This document shows positions 7,284-15,425 of a stretch of DNA of 64,000 bases, in pieces. The position numbers were made by a program, and so were the translations under genes. The notes below the pieces were generated by a model that ran no database searches, was not told the origin of the DNA, and saw only the letters and a program-made list of their open reading frames with translations. How positions within the stretch are numbered: position 1 is the first letter of the stretch; the number at the start of each line of letters is the position of its first letter. This stretch comes from Poriferisodalis sp022821985 (GTDB lineage Bacteria > Actinomycetota > Acidimicrobiia > Acidimicrobiales > Poriferisodalaceae). The stretch is taken from NCBI RefSeq assembly GCF_965219595.1, contig NZ_OZ244781.1, forward strand, positions 124,001 through 188,000, read 5' to 3'.

Positions 7284-7642
7284 GCCGGTCGCCTTCGGGT
7301 GCGCTGTCATCGAGACGGCAGGCGCGTTGGCGAGACGAAGTGCTGAGCCGCGACGGCTTCCGCTGTGCGAAGTGCGGGCGGGCCGGGAAGCTGGAGGCGC
7401 ATCACATCGAGCCGGTGCACATTGCGCCCGAACTGGCCTATGACGTGGGCAACGGTTTGACCCTTTGTCGAGCGTGCCATATCGACAAGTCGACGGCAGC
7501 GAACACCAACCCGCAGAACGAAGCCGCGGCGAGTGCCAGCAGCGAGCCGAGACGGGCGCTCACAAGCCTGTCTGAGCGCTCGGGCCACGTCTCCCGCCTT
7601 GTTGCCTCTGCGGGCGCTCAGGAGGCTTCCTGCGCTGTCTGA
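7280..7642 (+). CDS. HNH endonuclease
   Basis: A 120-residue protein with the HNH fold: zinc-ligand pair CAKCGRAGKLEAHHIEPV (about residues 31-48), then an Asn-containing NGLTLCRACH. The GTG start overlaps the terminase stop (GTGA), so the two are translationally coupled. HNH proteins encoded next to TerL are known in HK97-type cos phages, where they assist terminase cleavage. The C-terminal 40 residues are Ala/Ser-rich and probably disordered. Confidence 0.8.
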   Translation: MSRSPSGALSSRRQARWRDEVLSRDGFRCAKCGRAGKLEAHHIEPVHIAPELAYDVGNGLTLCRACHIDKSTAANTNPQNEAAASASSEPRRALTSLSERSGHVSRLVASAGAQEASCAV

Positions 7643-7792
7643 GGGCAGGCAGAGGGCTTGCCTCCCGCAACGCTCAGGAGCGCTTCTGCGGGCCAAGGCG
7701 GCAGGCTGCCCCAGCGAGCCTCAGACACGGACAAGCAGGCACGCAGAGAACGCAGGCCGAGCAGGTCGCGGCCCCCGTACCTATGCCGTGCG

Positions 7793-7798
7793 TAGGAT
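7793..7798 (+). promoter_or_regulatory. Leaderless -10 element (TAGGAT)
   Basis: TAGGAT lies 6 nt before the ATG of the coiled-coil protein, placing transcription start at or next to the start codon. Confidence 0.5.
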
Positions 7799-7804
7799 GG
7801 CGGC

Positions 7805-7996
7805 ATGGAGAACGGCAACAGCGAGATAGAGGAACTGCGAGAGCATCTGGACAAGCGGCTTGACCACCAAGACCGCAAGCTCGACCGGATCGAGAGCGAT
7901 CTGCACCAAGTGAAGGTGACAGTCGGCTCAATCAAGATGGAAACGAGCGCTCTCATCGACACTGTGGCCGACATCAACCGCCGCTCCGACGCCTAG
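7805..7996 (+). CDS. Short coiled-coil protein
   Basis: A 63-residue charged protein with heptad character throughout (EELREHLDKRLDHQDRKLDR, then IESDLHQVKVTVGSI). It resembles the small helical proteins often encoded near phage packaging or lysis genes; a longer, membrane-anchored relative occurs in the chromosome at 48302. No enzymatic motif. Its own leaderless promoter suggests separate expression from the terminase-HNH pair. Confidence 0.55.
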   Translation: MENGNSEIEELREHLDKRLDHQDRKLDRIESDLHQVKVTVGSIKMETSALIDTVADINRRSDA

Positions 7997-8334
7997 CCGA
8001 CCAACAAGCTCAGAGGGTGCAGGATTCTGCCCCAGCGCACTCGCGTACCGACGCTGCGCGGGCCGCTGGCAGACTGCCCCGCCATGAGGCTCGACGATGA
8101 GGATTCAACGAAGCCGACAGCGCAGGCAGCTGCGCACGGCTTGAAGCTCGCCAGCGGCTTGCACCTGCTTGCTGGCGACCTGCCTTCCATCGTCGGCAGC
8201 ACGGGTGCACGGCAGGCGTTCGGCTGCGCTGTCGTGGTCACAGAGACGACGGCTGCCCAGCAGGTCGTTTCGTTCCTGCCTGCTGTCGCGAGACGTTGCA
8301 GCCGCAGCCGAGCAGCACGCGAAGCCGGGTTGTG

Positions 8335-8383
8335 GAGTTGTGAGCGCCTAGGGGTTCCCCAACCCCAACAAGTTCGCTTGTGC
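8335..8383 (-). repeat. Element end repeat, right unit 1
   Basis: The reverse complement carries CGAACTTGTTGGGGTTG and the AGGGGTT core found in the left unit at 439-487. A GGGAAGGCAC flank matches the GGGAAAGGCAC before the left unit. Confidence 0.6.
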
Positions 8384-8428
8384 CTTCCCGCAGCATGACG
8401 GCGCTGGCCGCTGAACAGGCTCTAGCTC

Positions 8429-8477
8429 GAAGTTGTGAAGTTGCGGCTTCCTAGGGTTTCGCAACCCCAACAACTTG
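8429..8477 (-). repeat. Element end repeat, right unit 2
   Basis: An imperfect palindrome with arms AAGTTGTGAAGTTGCG and CGCAACCCCAACAACTT. It matches the reverse complement of the left unit at 439-487 with one gap. Confidence 0.65.
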
Positions 8478-8593
8478 CTGAGCGCGCGTGCTGCCCCGTG
8501 GTCAAACAGGGACAAACGACGAACCAAAGAGAACCACGCAGAAGGTCAAATACTGGGCCGATAGGGCATAACCGCAGGTCAGACGGGGTTTCC

Positions 8594-8911
8594 CTAGTCG
8601 GGCTTGGAGTCGACCATGCGGCCTGCGGCGGTCTTCAGGGTTTGGATGGACGTGTAGGTGACGTGAGCCATCATCCCCGCCGAATGCAGCATCGGGATCA
8701 TCTCGCGCAGATCGTCCGCGCTGCGCGGCACGGTCATCAGCGGCGACATGGCCTCGGGTGCCGGGTCGTAGAAGCGGTCATAGCCCGCGGCCGTGGCGTC
8801 GACCGTCTGGCCCAGGATCGGGTGGGTCTCCAGGTCGTCGATCTGCTTGCCCTCGAAGTACGTCAGGCGTCCGTCTGCGAGCGATTCCTTGTACTGCTGG
8901 CCGGTGCGCAT
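8594..8911 (-). pseudogene. HpaB/4-hydroxybutyryl-CoA dehydratase-family flavoprotein, N-terminal fragment
   Basis: From an ATG preceded by GGGGAG the frame reads MRTGQQYKESLADGRLTYFE, then DDLETHPILGQ and an all-helical N-terminal domain. This is the usual start of the 4-hydroxyphenylacetate 3-hydroxylase/4-hydroxybutyryl-CoA dehydratase flavoprotein family, whose members have about 480-520 residues. It stops after 105 codons, at the element boundary. The FAD-binding middle and C-terminal domains are missing, so the product cannot be an active enzyme. The remainder may lie on the far side of the element, beyond position 1. Confidence 0.65.
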
Positions 8912-9014
8912 CGTGAGCTCCCCATTTGTCACAGTTGCCGTGCGAGCGGCAGTCACGCTAGTGGCGCGCGGTGGAACCGGCCGGCGTCGGAGGTGACTGC
9001 AGGGGCCGGTGCGC

Positions 9015-9020
9015 TAGAAC
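9015..9020 (+). promoter_or_regulatory. Leaderless -10 element (TAGAAC)
   Basis: TAGAAC, 7 nt before the ATG at 9028. This supports that start over the upstream in-frame one. Confidence 0.45.
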
Positions 9021-9027
9021 GGCACCC

Positions 9028-9852
9028 ATGACGGATCCCTCCTACAAGGGCCCTGTGCCCGACATCTCCGACCCCGACGCAGCGGCGAGGTACCAGCTCG
9101 ACGGGCACGTCGCCACGATCACCTACAACCGGCCCGAGGCAATGAACGCCATCAACGGCGACATGCGACAGTGCCTGAACGCCGCGTGGATGGAGTTCTA
9201 CAACAACCCCGACGCGTGGGTGGCCATCATGACCGGGGAGGGCCGGGCGTTCTGCGCCGGCGCCGACCTGCGCGATCCCACCCGGGGCTCGGCGGGAATC
9301 TGGTCGGGGTCGTACTTCGAGATTCCCACCATCAACAGCCTCGAGAGCGGTCTCGAGCTGTACAAGCCGATCATTGCGGCCATCAACGGCGCGTGCATCG
9401 GCTACGGGCTCACCGGGGCCCTGGTGGCGGACTTTCTCATTGCATCTGACCGCGCCATCTTCGGCATGCCCGAGGTGAGGATCGGTGTGCCGACCATCGT
9501 GGGCTCCATGCGGATGCCGCACAAGATCGGCTGGGCGAACGCCATGGAGATCCTGCTGACCGGTGAGAACTTCGACGCCGAGCAAGCGCACGAGATGGGG
9601 CTCGCGTGGAAGGTTGTGCCGCACGACACGCTCATGGACGAAGCTCGCACCCTGGCCGAGCGCCTGTGCCAGGGAGCGCCCCTTGCCGTGCGGGCCGTGA
9701 AGGAAGTGGCGTGGCGCAGCCAGCGCATGGGCTGGACCGAGGCCCTGCGCATGGGCGAGTCGATCCGCAAGATCGTGGGCGACAGCGAAGACGCCAAGGA
9801 AGGCGGGCGGGCCTTCGCCGAGAAACGCCCGCCCGAGTGGACGGGCACCTGA
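9028..9852 (+). CDS. Enoyl-CoA hydratase/isomerase family protein
   Basis: A 274-residue crotonase-fold protein. N-terminal VATITYNRPEAMNAIN, the oxyanion-hole segments GRAFCAGADL (about residue 72) and NGACIGYG, and the FGMPEVRIGVPT segment are all present. Such enzymes hydrate or isomerise acyl-CoA thioesters in fatty-acid and related degradation. The start is fixed by a leaderless promoter 7 nt upstream. It stands alone between the truncated flavoprotein gene and a convergent membrane protein. The precise substrate cannot be told from sequence. Confidence 0.85.
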   Translation: MTDPSYKGPVPDISDPDAAARYQLDGHVATITYNRPEAMNAINGDMRQCLNAAWMEFYNNPDAWVAIMTGEGRAFCAGADLRDPTRGSAGIWSGSYFEIPTINSLESGLELYKPIIAAINGACIGYGLTGALVADFLIASDRAIFGMPEVRIGVPTIVGSMRMPHKIGWANAMEILLTGENFDAEQAHEMGLAWKVVPHDTLMDEARTLAERLCQGAPLAVRAVKEVAWRSQRMGWTEALRMGESIRKIVGDSEDAKEGGRAFAEKRPPEWTGT

Positions 9853-9873
9853 CTGTCCAACCCCTGAACAGAG

Positions 9874-10725
9874 CTAGCCGGCCAGGGTGAGTCGAGCCAC
9901 GAGGTCGGTGCCGAAGCCGGTCAGGATCGCTAGGTAGAGCAGCCCGGTGGCCGCCATGACGGCCGCGTACTGGCGCTCGCGCAGCGCCGCCATGGCCACA
10001 GCGGCCAACGCCACGGTGGTGACCGCGCACGCAATCCAGAACCAGCCCAGCAGCCCGCCGTAGCCGTCGTCAATGCTGCCGGTCAGTACCGCAATCATGC
10101 CGGTGGGCAGCAGCAGCAATCCCACCTCGATCGGCCAGATGCCGCCGAGATGGCGCACCAGCTCCCGCAGCGGCTCCCGGCGCAGACCGGGCTGCACGAG
10201 ATACCAGTGGCCCAGCAGCATCGAGTTGCTCACGACTCCGAGGAACGCAGCGCCGACCACGACACGGGCGAGGTGAAGCGCCGGTGCGATGTCACCGCTC
10301 GCGCCGAGCCCTGCAGCGATGACGCCGACCAGTCCGACAAGAGGCGCCGCGAGGTCCCAGCGCGGGTCGAATCCCTCGATTGTCCTTCTCGGGGAGGAAT
10401 CAACGGTTGTCCCGCCGTCGCTGCCGGCATCTCCGAGTTGCACCTGGAGATCCGCCCCGGGCAGGTTGGGCATTGCCGAACGCACGAGTGTCGCACCGGC
10501 GCACAGCGCCATCGCTAGGCAGGCCACGTCGCGCACGGTGTTCGGCTGGAACACGAATCCGGTGACGGCCGCGACGGCAGCGATCACCGCGTAGAGCGAC
10601 CGCAGCAGCCATCCGTAGCCGAGCCCTACTTCCCGCCGACGCGTGGTCACCCACAGGTACGCCAGCCCCCCAGTGGCCCACTGGCACATCACCGTCGCCA
10701 CATCCACCGGTGCACCCTCAGCCAT
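9874..10725 (-). CDS. Integral membrane protein of unknown function
   Basis: A 283-residue protein with about eight hydrophobic spans, including GLAYLWVTTRR at the start, GLVGVIAAGLGASG in the middle, WPIEVGLLLLPTGMIAVLTG and a C-terminal AATGLLYLAILTGFG. A conserved-looking segment LLGHWYLVQPGLRREPLREL sits in a loop. It follows the LipB-LipA gene by 31 nt on the same strand, so it may be cotranscribed with the lipoate cluster. I do not recognise the family. Confidence 0.7.
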   Translation of the reverse strand: MAEGAPVDVATVMCQWATGGLAYLWVTTRRREVGLGYGWLLRSLYAVIAAVAAVTGFVFQPNTVRDVACLAMALCAGATLVRSAMPNLPGADLQVQLGDAGSDGGTTVDSSPRRTIEGFDPRWDLAAPLVGLVGVIAAGLGASGDIAPALHLARVVVGAAFLGVVSNSMLLGHWYLVQPGLRREPLRELVRHLGGIWPIEVGLLLLPTGMIAVLTGSIDDGYGGLLGWFWIACAVTTVALAAVAMAALRERQYAAVMAATGLLYLAILTGFGTDLVARLTLAG

Positions 10726-10756
10726 CGCCGTGCTGCCTCTCGCTGACCGAGGTGCG

Positions 10757-12439
10757 CTAGGCCGGGACGGGACGGGCCCGGGGGCTGAGCTCTACGGCTG
10801 CGGCGGATTCGGCGGCGTGATAGCTCGAACGGGTCAGCGGGCTCGACTCGACATGGTCGATGCCGAGCGCGGTGCCTGCCTCCCGCCAACGTTCGAAGGA
10901 CTCGGGCGGCACCCAGCGAGCGACCGGAATGTGATGGCTCGTCGGTCGCAGGTACTGGCCGATCGTGACAATGCTCACGCCGACAGCCGCCAGGTCGGCC
11001 AGCGTGAGATCGACTTCTGCGTCGTCCTCGCCCATGCCGACGATGATGCCCGACTTGGTGATGTGTCCCGCCGAGGCGCTGCGCGCCAGCAGAGCGAGGC
11101 TGCGGGCGTAGCCCGCCGAGGGCCGTACCGCCCGCTGCAACCGGGCGACGGTCTCGATGTTGTGATTCAGAGTGTCGGGGCTCGCATCGAGAACTGTCTG
11201 CAGCGAGGAGGCATCGCCGGCGAAGTCGGGCACCAGCACCTCGACGGTCGTGCCGGGCGACCGATCCCGGATGGCGGCGATGGTCTCGGCGAAGGCAGCG
11301 GCCCCGCCGTCGGGAAGATCGTCCCGGGCCACGGCGGTGACCACCGCATGATCCAGCCCCATTTCGGCCACCGCATCGGCGACGCGGCGGGGCTCGCCGG
11401 GATCGAGCGGCGCAGGCTGGCGAGTGTCCACGAGACAGAAGCCGCATGCACGCGTGCACCGCTCGCCGTTGAGCATGAACGTGGCCGTGCCTGCCCCCCA
11501 GCACTCGAAGATGTTCGGGCAGCCGGCTTCCTCGCACACCGTCACCAGCTCGTGCTGTCGCATCACCCGGCGCAGCCGGAGATAGCCGTCGTTCAGGTCC
11601 ATCCCGGCACGCAGCCACGACGGCTTCCGCTCGCCGAGACCCAATCCGCCGTCTACCCCAGCTTCGGCCAAGCGCGCTCTGCTACGAGGCGGCGAGACCT
11701 CGACCGGTCTGGAGGGTTGCCCTGGACCCTGGCCCCGGCTGAATGCACTGAGGTCGGAAGGGCGGTGGCGCCACGCCACGTCTGCGCGCTCGCAGCCGGT
11801 TGCGCTCCATCTCTCGGCTGCACGCCCGACCACGGCGTCGGCCACCTCGCGCATGGTTGCTGCGCAGCCCTCGGCTCGCAACGACGTCGGCCGGAAGTCG
11901 CGGATGCCGCACGGGATGATCCGTTCGAACCACGACAGATCCGTCTCGACGTTCAGCGCGAAGCCGTGCATCGTGCGGCCGCGGCTCAGGCGCACGCCGA
12001 TGGCGGCAATCTTGCGCGGTGTGCCCTCGAGATCCAGCCACACCCCCGGATACCCGCGGAAACGGCCGCAGCCGGGCAGCCCCAGGTCGGCCAGCGCATC
12101 GATGAGCACCTGTTCCAGATCGCACACGTACGCCGAAGTCTCCGCCAATCCCCCGCCGCGGCGACCGGGCAGCGTCAGGATCGGGTAGCCGACGAGCTGG
12201 CCGGGACCGTGGTAGGTGAAGTCGCCGCCGCGGTCGATGCGGACGCAGTCGGCGCCAACGTCGCCGGGATCGACGAGCAGGTTGGCCTCGTCTGCGCTCG
12301 GGCCCGCAGTGAAGACGTGGTGGTGTTCGAGCAGCAGCAGGTAGTTCTCCGCGCTGTGCGCCCACAGGCGCCGCTGCAAGTCGAGCGCTTCGCGGAAGCC
12401 GACCCTCCCGAGCCAGCGCACCTGCAGCACGGAGCGCAC
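10757..12439 (-). CDS. lipB-lipA: LipB-LipA fusion: octanoyltransferase and lipoyl synthase
   Basis: One uninterrupted frame of 560 codons. Residues 1-235 are LipB: RGGDFTYHGPGQLVGYP (70-86), catalytic Lys143 in RKIAAIGV and Cys177 in IIPCGIRD. After a linker, residues 270-560 are LipA: auxiliary-cluster cysteines C302/C307/C313 (CEEAGCPNIFEC), radical-SAM CTRACGFC (C328/C332/C335) and the terminal RSSYHA serine motif. LipB moves octanoate from acyl-carrier protein to lipoyl domains and LipA inserts two sulfurs. No ATG or GTG is visible at the LipA boundary, though a TTG near the linker exists, so a true fusion is most likely. The GTG start lies 2 nt after the E2 stop. The substrate, E2, is encoded immediately upstream. 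Confidence 0.85.
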   Translation of the reverse strand: MRSVLQVRWLGRVGFREALDLQRRLWAHSAENYLLLLEHHHVFTAGPSADEANLLVDPGDVGADCVRIDRGGDFTYHGPGQLVGYPILTLPGRRGGGLAETSAYVCDLEQVLIDALADLGLPGCGRFRGYPGVWLDLEGTPRKIAAIGVRLSRGRTMHGFALNVETDLSWFERIIPCGIRDFRPTSLRAEGCAATMREVADAVVGRAAERWSATGCERADVAWRHRPSDLSAFSRGQGPGQPSRPVEVSPPRSRARLAEAGVDGGLGLGERKPSWLRAGMDLNDGYLRLRRVMRQHELVTVCEEAGCPNIFECWGAGTATFMLNGERCTRACGFCLVDTRQPAPLDPGEPRRVADAVAEMGLDHAVVTAVARDDLPDGGAAAFAETIAAIRDRSPGTTVEVLVPDFAGDASSLQTVLDASPDTLNHNIETVARLQRAVRPSAGYARSLALLARSASAGHITKSGIIVGMGEDDAEVDLTLADLAAVGVSIVTIGQYLRPTSHHIPVARWVPPESFERWREAGTALGIDHVESSPLTRSSYHAAESAAAVELSPRARPVPA

Positions 12440-12441
12440 AG

Positions 12442-13842
12442 CTAGAACTCCGCTCCCCAGTCGTGCTGTTCGAGCATCTGGCGGATGTGGCCCAGGAACC
12501 CTGCGGCGTAGCTGCCGTCGAATGCACGGTGATCCCAGCCCATCGCCAGGTGGCCCACCGAATGCACCACAATGCTCTCGTTGCCGAACCGGTCCGTGAC
12601 CACGACTGGGCGCCGGGCCACGCCGTCGGTGGAGAGCACAGCCACCTGGGGCTGGTTGATGATGGCTGCCGTGGTGTAGGTGCCGAAGGATCCGTTGTTG
12701 GAGATGGTGAATGTGCCACCGCTGATGTCGTCGGGCGTCAGGCGCCGTTCCCGGGCACGCGCCGCGAGCTCGTTCATCGTGCGGGCCACGCCTCGCAGGC
12801 TGAACGAGTCGGCGTCTCGCAGCACCGGCACGATCAGCCCGTCGTAGTCGAGGTCCACGGCGACGCCGATGTTGCGACGACGCCAGATGCGCAGGCCGCC
12901 GTCCTCCACCGAGGCGTTCAGCCGTGGCCATTGGGCCAGGGCGTCAGCGACGGCAACCACGATGAACGGCAGGTAGGTGAGGCTGAATCCCTCCGCAGCC
13001 CGCCACGCCTCGCGGTGGGCCCGGCGCACCTGCTCCACATTCTCGTAGTCGACCTCGACGACGGTGAGGGCGTGCGGCGACGTGGCCATGGAGTTCACCA
13101 TGTGCTCGCCGGTTCGGCGGCGGATGTTGTTGAACGACTCGTAGCGCGAGTCGCCGTCGGTCCATTCAGCCGCAGCAGCGGCGGCGACCGGTGCTGGCAC
13201 GGGCGGCGGACCGGGCGCCGAAGTGCGTTCGCCGGCAGCCGGTCTGGCCGGAGACGTCGTGGGGCCCGCACTCGCAGCTGCGGCACGTTGCCGCTCGTCG
13301 ATGGCGTTGAGCACATCGGACCGGGTGATACGACCGCCGACGCCCGTGCCCACGAGGGCGGCAGGGTCGAGGCCATGCTCTCGTACCAGGCGCCGGACGA
13401 CGGGCGAGAGCAAGTGGCTGCCATGGTCGGTTGCAGGCCCGTTCGCTGCGCCGTTGGCCCGTCCAGCAGCCGCACTCGCAGCGACAGGTGCAGCGGCGGG
13501 CACCGCTGGCGGCTCAGCCGGTGCAGCCGTCGGAGCGGCAGCCGGTTCTGCTGGCGCGCCACTGGGCACGGGGATTGCCGCATCGGGCGGCGGCGCGACA
13601 GCGCCTTCGGGCAGCTCGACGATCGCCAGCACCGTCCCGACGTCCACGGTCTCGCCCTCGGGGACGCGTATCTCGGTGAGTACCCCCTCCATCGGCGAGG
13701 GCACTTCGCTGTCGACCTTGTCGGTCGACACCTCGTAGAGCATCTCGCCCACCGAGATCGCATCACCCGGGTTCTTGAACCAGCGAGTGATGGTGCCCTC
13801 GGTGACGGTCTCGCCGAGCTGGGGCAGCACCAAGTCAGCCAT
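12442..13842 (-). CDS. sucB: Dihydrolipoamide acyltransferase (2-oxoacid dehydrogenase E2)
   Basis: A 466-residue protein with an N-terminal lipoyl domain (lipoylated Lys42 in STDKVDSE), an Ala/Pro-rich linker, an E3-binding domain (LSPVVRRLVREHGLDPAALV, about 142-178) and a catalytic domain ending with DHRAFDG (437-443; His438 and Asp442 are the acyl-transfer residues). It passes acyl groups from E1 to CoA in the pyruvate or 2-oxoglutarate dehydrogenase complex. It is followed at 2 nt by the lipoate biosynthesis fusion and preceded by the E3 gene. With AceE nearby, the partner could be pyruvate dehydrogenase, so the symbol is provisional. Confidence 0.85.
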   Translation of the reverse strand: MADLVLPQLGETVTEGTITRWFKNPGDAISVGEMLYEVSTDKVDSEVPSPMEGVLTEIRVPEGETVDVGTVLAIVELPEGAVAPPPDAAIPVPSGAPAEPAAAPTAAPAEPPAVPAAAPVAASAAAGRANGAANGPATDHGSHLLSPVVRRLVREHGLDPAALVGTGVGGRITRSDVLNAIDERQRAAAASAGPTTSPARPAAGERTSAPGPPPVPAPVAAAAAAEWTDGDSRYESFNNIRRRTGEHMVNSMATSPHALTVVEVDYENVEQVRRAHREAWRAAEGFSLTYLPFIVVAVADALAQWPRLNASVEDGGLRIWRRRNIGVAVDLDYDGLIVPVLRDADSFSLRGVARTMNELAARARERRLTPDDISGGTFTISNNGSFGTYTTAAIINQPQVAVLSTDGVARRPVVVTDRFGNESIVVHSVGHLAMGWDHRAFDGSYAAGFLGHIRQMLEQHDWGAEF

Positions 13843-13881
13843 ATGGCACCCCAGAACGGCGCACGGCGGCTGCCGCCGAGC

Positions 13882-15345
13882 TCATCCGTGCAGACCTCGC
13901 CCGGTGAGCGAGAGCATCGTCTCGCCGAAGAGCTCTGACAGCGTGGGGTGGGGCTGCACCAGCGCCGCCACTTCGGCGACCGTGGCCTCCCAGTTCACCG
14001 CCAGGTAACCCTGACCGAGCTGCTCGGTGACCCACGGCCCCATCATGTGAACGCCGAGCACGCGCCCGGCAGTGCCGTCGGCCTCGCGCTCGGCCACGAT
14101 CTTGACGAGGCCCTCGGTGTCGTTGACGATCATCGCCCGAGAGTTGCCGGTGAAGCGGTGCTTGGACGTCACCACCTCGTAACCGGCTTCGCGAGCCGTC
14201 GCCTCGGTGAGCCCCGCAAACGCCACCTCGGGATGGCAGTAGATCGCCCAGGGCACGTTCGCGTAGTCGACCGGCGCCGGTTCTTCGCCGAGCATGTCTT
14301 TCGTGGCCACGATCGCCTCGGCGAACCCGACATGGGCGAGCTGCGGCGTATTGATGAGATCGCCGATGGCATAGACGCCGGCCATGGTGGTGCGGCACAT
14401 CTCGTCGGCCACTACGAAACCCCGCTCGTCGAGCTTGACCTCGGTGCCGTCGAGGCCGAGATGATCTGCGTACGGTCGGCGTCCCACCGACACCACCACG
14501 GCATCGACCTCGAGGGACGCTTCGGTCATGTCGCCGTCGCCGGAGCGGGGAGCGATCTCGTACTGCACGGTGGTTCCGCTGCCATCGGGAGTGTGGCCGG
14601 TGACCCGGCAGCCGGTCAGCACCGTGATCCCCCGCTTGGAGAACGCCCGAGCGAGGGCCTTGGCGATGTCGGCGTCGACGCCGGGGATGATCTGCGGCGC
14701 GTATTCGAGGACGGTGACTTCGGCGCCGAGATCGGCCAGCATCGAAGCGAACTCGCAACCGATGGCGCCCCCGCCGATCACGGCCACACGGCTCGGCACC
14801 TCGTCGAGTGCCAAGACCTCGTCGGAGGTCATCACCAGCGTGCCGTCGCGATCGAATCCCGGCAGCGTGATCGGCACCGAACCCGCTGCGAGGAGCACCT
14901 GATCGCCCTGCAGCGTCTGGATGCCGGACTCGCCTGCGTCGACCTCGACTGAACGGTCGGCACGCAGCCGTCCCGTGCCCTCGTAGGTCGCGACCTTGCG
15001 GCGACGCAGGAGCCCCTTCACCCCGGTCTCGAGGCCGTCGACGATGCGCTGCTTGCGGCCCTGCGAAACGGCGAAGTCCAGCTCAGGCGGCTCGACATTG
15101 ACGCCGAATTCGGCGGCCTCGCCGACGGTGCGCCAGACCGCTGCTGTCTCGAGCAGTTCCTTGGCGGGAATGCAGCCTCGATGCAGGCACGTGCCGCCGA
15201 GCCGGTCGCGTTCCACGAGGGCGACGCTCATGCCTGCGGCGCCGGCGTACAGGGCTGCCCCGTAGCCCGCAGGGCCTCCGCCGATCACCACGAGGTCGTA
15301 CCGAACCGGGCTGCCTGTCTCGCCGGAGTTCGTGTCATCTGCCAT
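13882..15345 (-). CDS. lpdA: Dihydrolipoamide dehydrogenase (E3)
   Basis: A 487-residue class I disulfide oxidoreductase. FAD-binding GGGPAGYG (residues 22-29), redox-active CLHRGC (C53/C58), NAD-binding VAVIGGGAIGCEFASML, the second FAD motif AIGDL, and the dimer-interface catalytic QPHPTLSE near the end are all present. It reoxidises dihydrolipoyl groups on E2, passing electrons to NAD. The ATG at 15345 gives the normal length, while the longer frame upstream runs into the antisense of the neighbouring gene. First gene of an apparent lpdA-E2-lipBA transcription unit. Confidence 0.9.
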   Translation of the reverse strand: MADDTNSGETGSPVRYDLVVIGGGPAGYGAALYAGAAGMSVALVERDRLGGTCLHRGCIPAKELLETAAVWRTVGEAAEFGVNVEPPELDFAVSQGRKQRIVDGLETGVKGLLRRRKVATYEGTGRLRADRSVEVDAGESGIQTLQGDQVLLAAGSVPITLPGFDRDGTLVMTSDEVLALDEVPSRVAVIGGGAIGCEFASMLADLGAEVTVLEYAPQIIPGVDADIAKALARAFSKRGITVLTGCRVTGHTPDGSGTTVQYEIAPRSGDGDMTEASLEVDAVVVSVGRRPYADHLGLDGTEVKLDERGFVVADEMCRTTMAGVYAIGDLINTPQLAHVGFAEAIVATKDMLGEEPAPVDYANVPWAIYCHPEVAFAGLTEATAREAGYEVVTSKHRFTGNSRAMIVNDTEGLVKIVAEREADGTAGRVLGVHMMGPWVTEQLGQGYLAVNWEATVAEVAALVQPHPTLSELFGETMLSLTGRGLHG

Positions 15346-15425
15346 CGCGCGACGAGGGTACGCCGCGTTTCCGACCGGTTCGCACCGCGGCCCCGCAGCA
15401 TGCACTTCGCCCGAGCACGGCAGTG

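Larger units (their letters stand above)
1..8593. mobile_element. Integrated phage-like or satellite-like element (right-hand part)
   Basis: The stretch starts inside a tyrosine integrase and carries an AAA_25 ATPase, terminase large subunit, HNH nuclease, secreted and membrane proteins, and several families of repeats not seen in the flanking chromosome. It ends where a chromosomal flavoprotein gene is cut short. Coding density is lower than in the rest of the window. No structural phage genes are visible. The left end and its attachment site lie outside the window, so total length is unknown. The right boundary near 8593 is inferred from the break in the truncated gene. Alternatives are a decayed prophage or an integrated plasmid. 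Confidence 0.75.
7997..8593. other. Right-end non-coding region of the element
   Basis: About 600 bases without a supported gene. Overlapping frames on both strands (for example from 8084) run into the end repeats and have no recognisable domain. It contains two end-repeat units (8335-8383, 8429-8477) in inverted orientation to those at the left, and ends next to the truncated chromosomal gene. The attachment core should lie near 8580-8595 but cannot be defined without the left end. Confidence 0.5.

Noticed and set aside
8084..8398. 104-codon frame near the right end of the element
   Set aside because: It runs into the end repeat, has no domain or credible ribosome-binding site, and an equally long frame exists on the other strand.
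10643..12445. 600-codon plus-strand frame opposite LipB-LipA
   Set aside because: A shadow frame of high-GC coding DNA; composition is His/Arg/Gly-rich and has no domain, while the minus strand encodes two well-known enzymes.
10757..12931. Longer LipB-LipA frame starting at 12931
   Set aside because: The extra 160 codons are the antiparallel-frame shadow of the E2 gene: Arg/Pro-rich with no domain. The GTG at 12439, 2 nt after the E2 stop, fits LipB.
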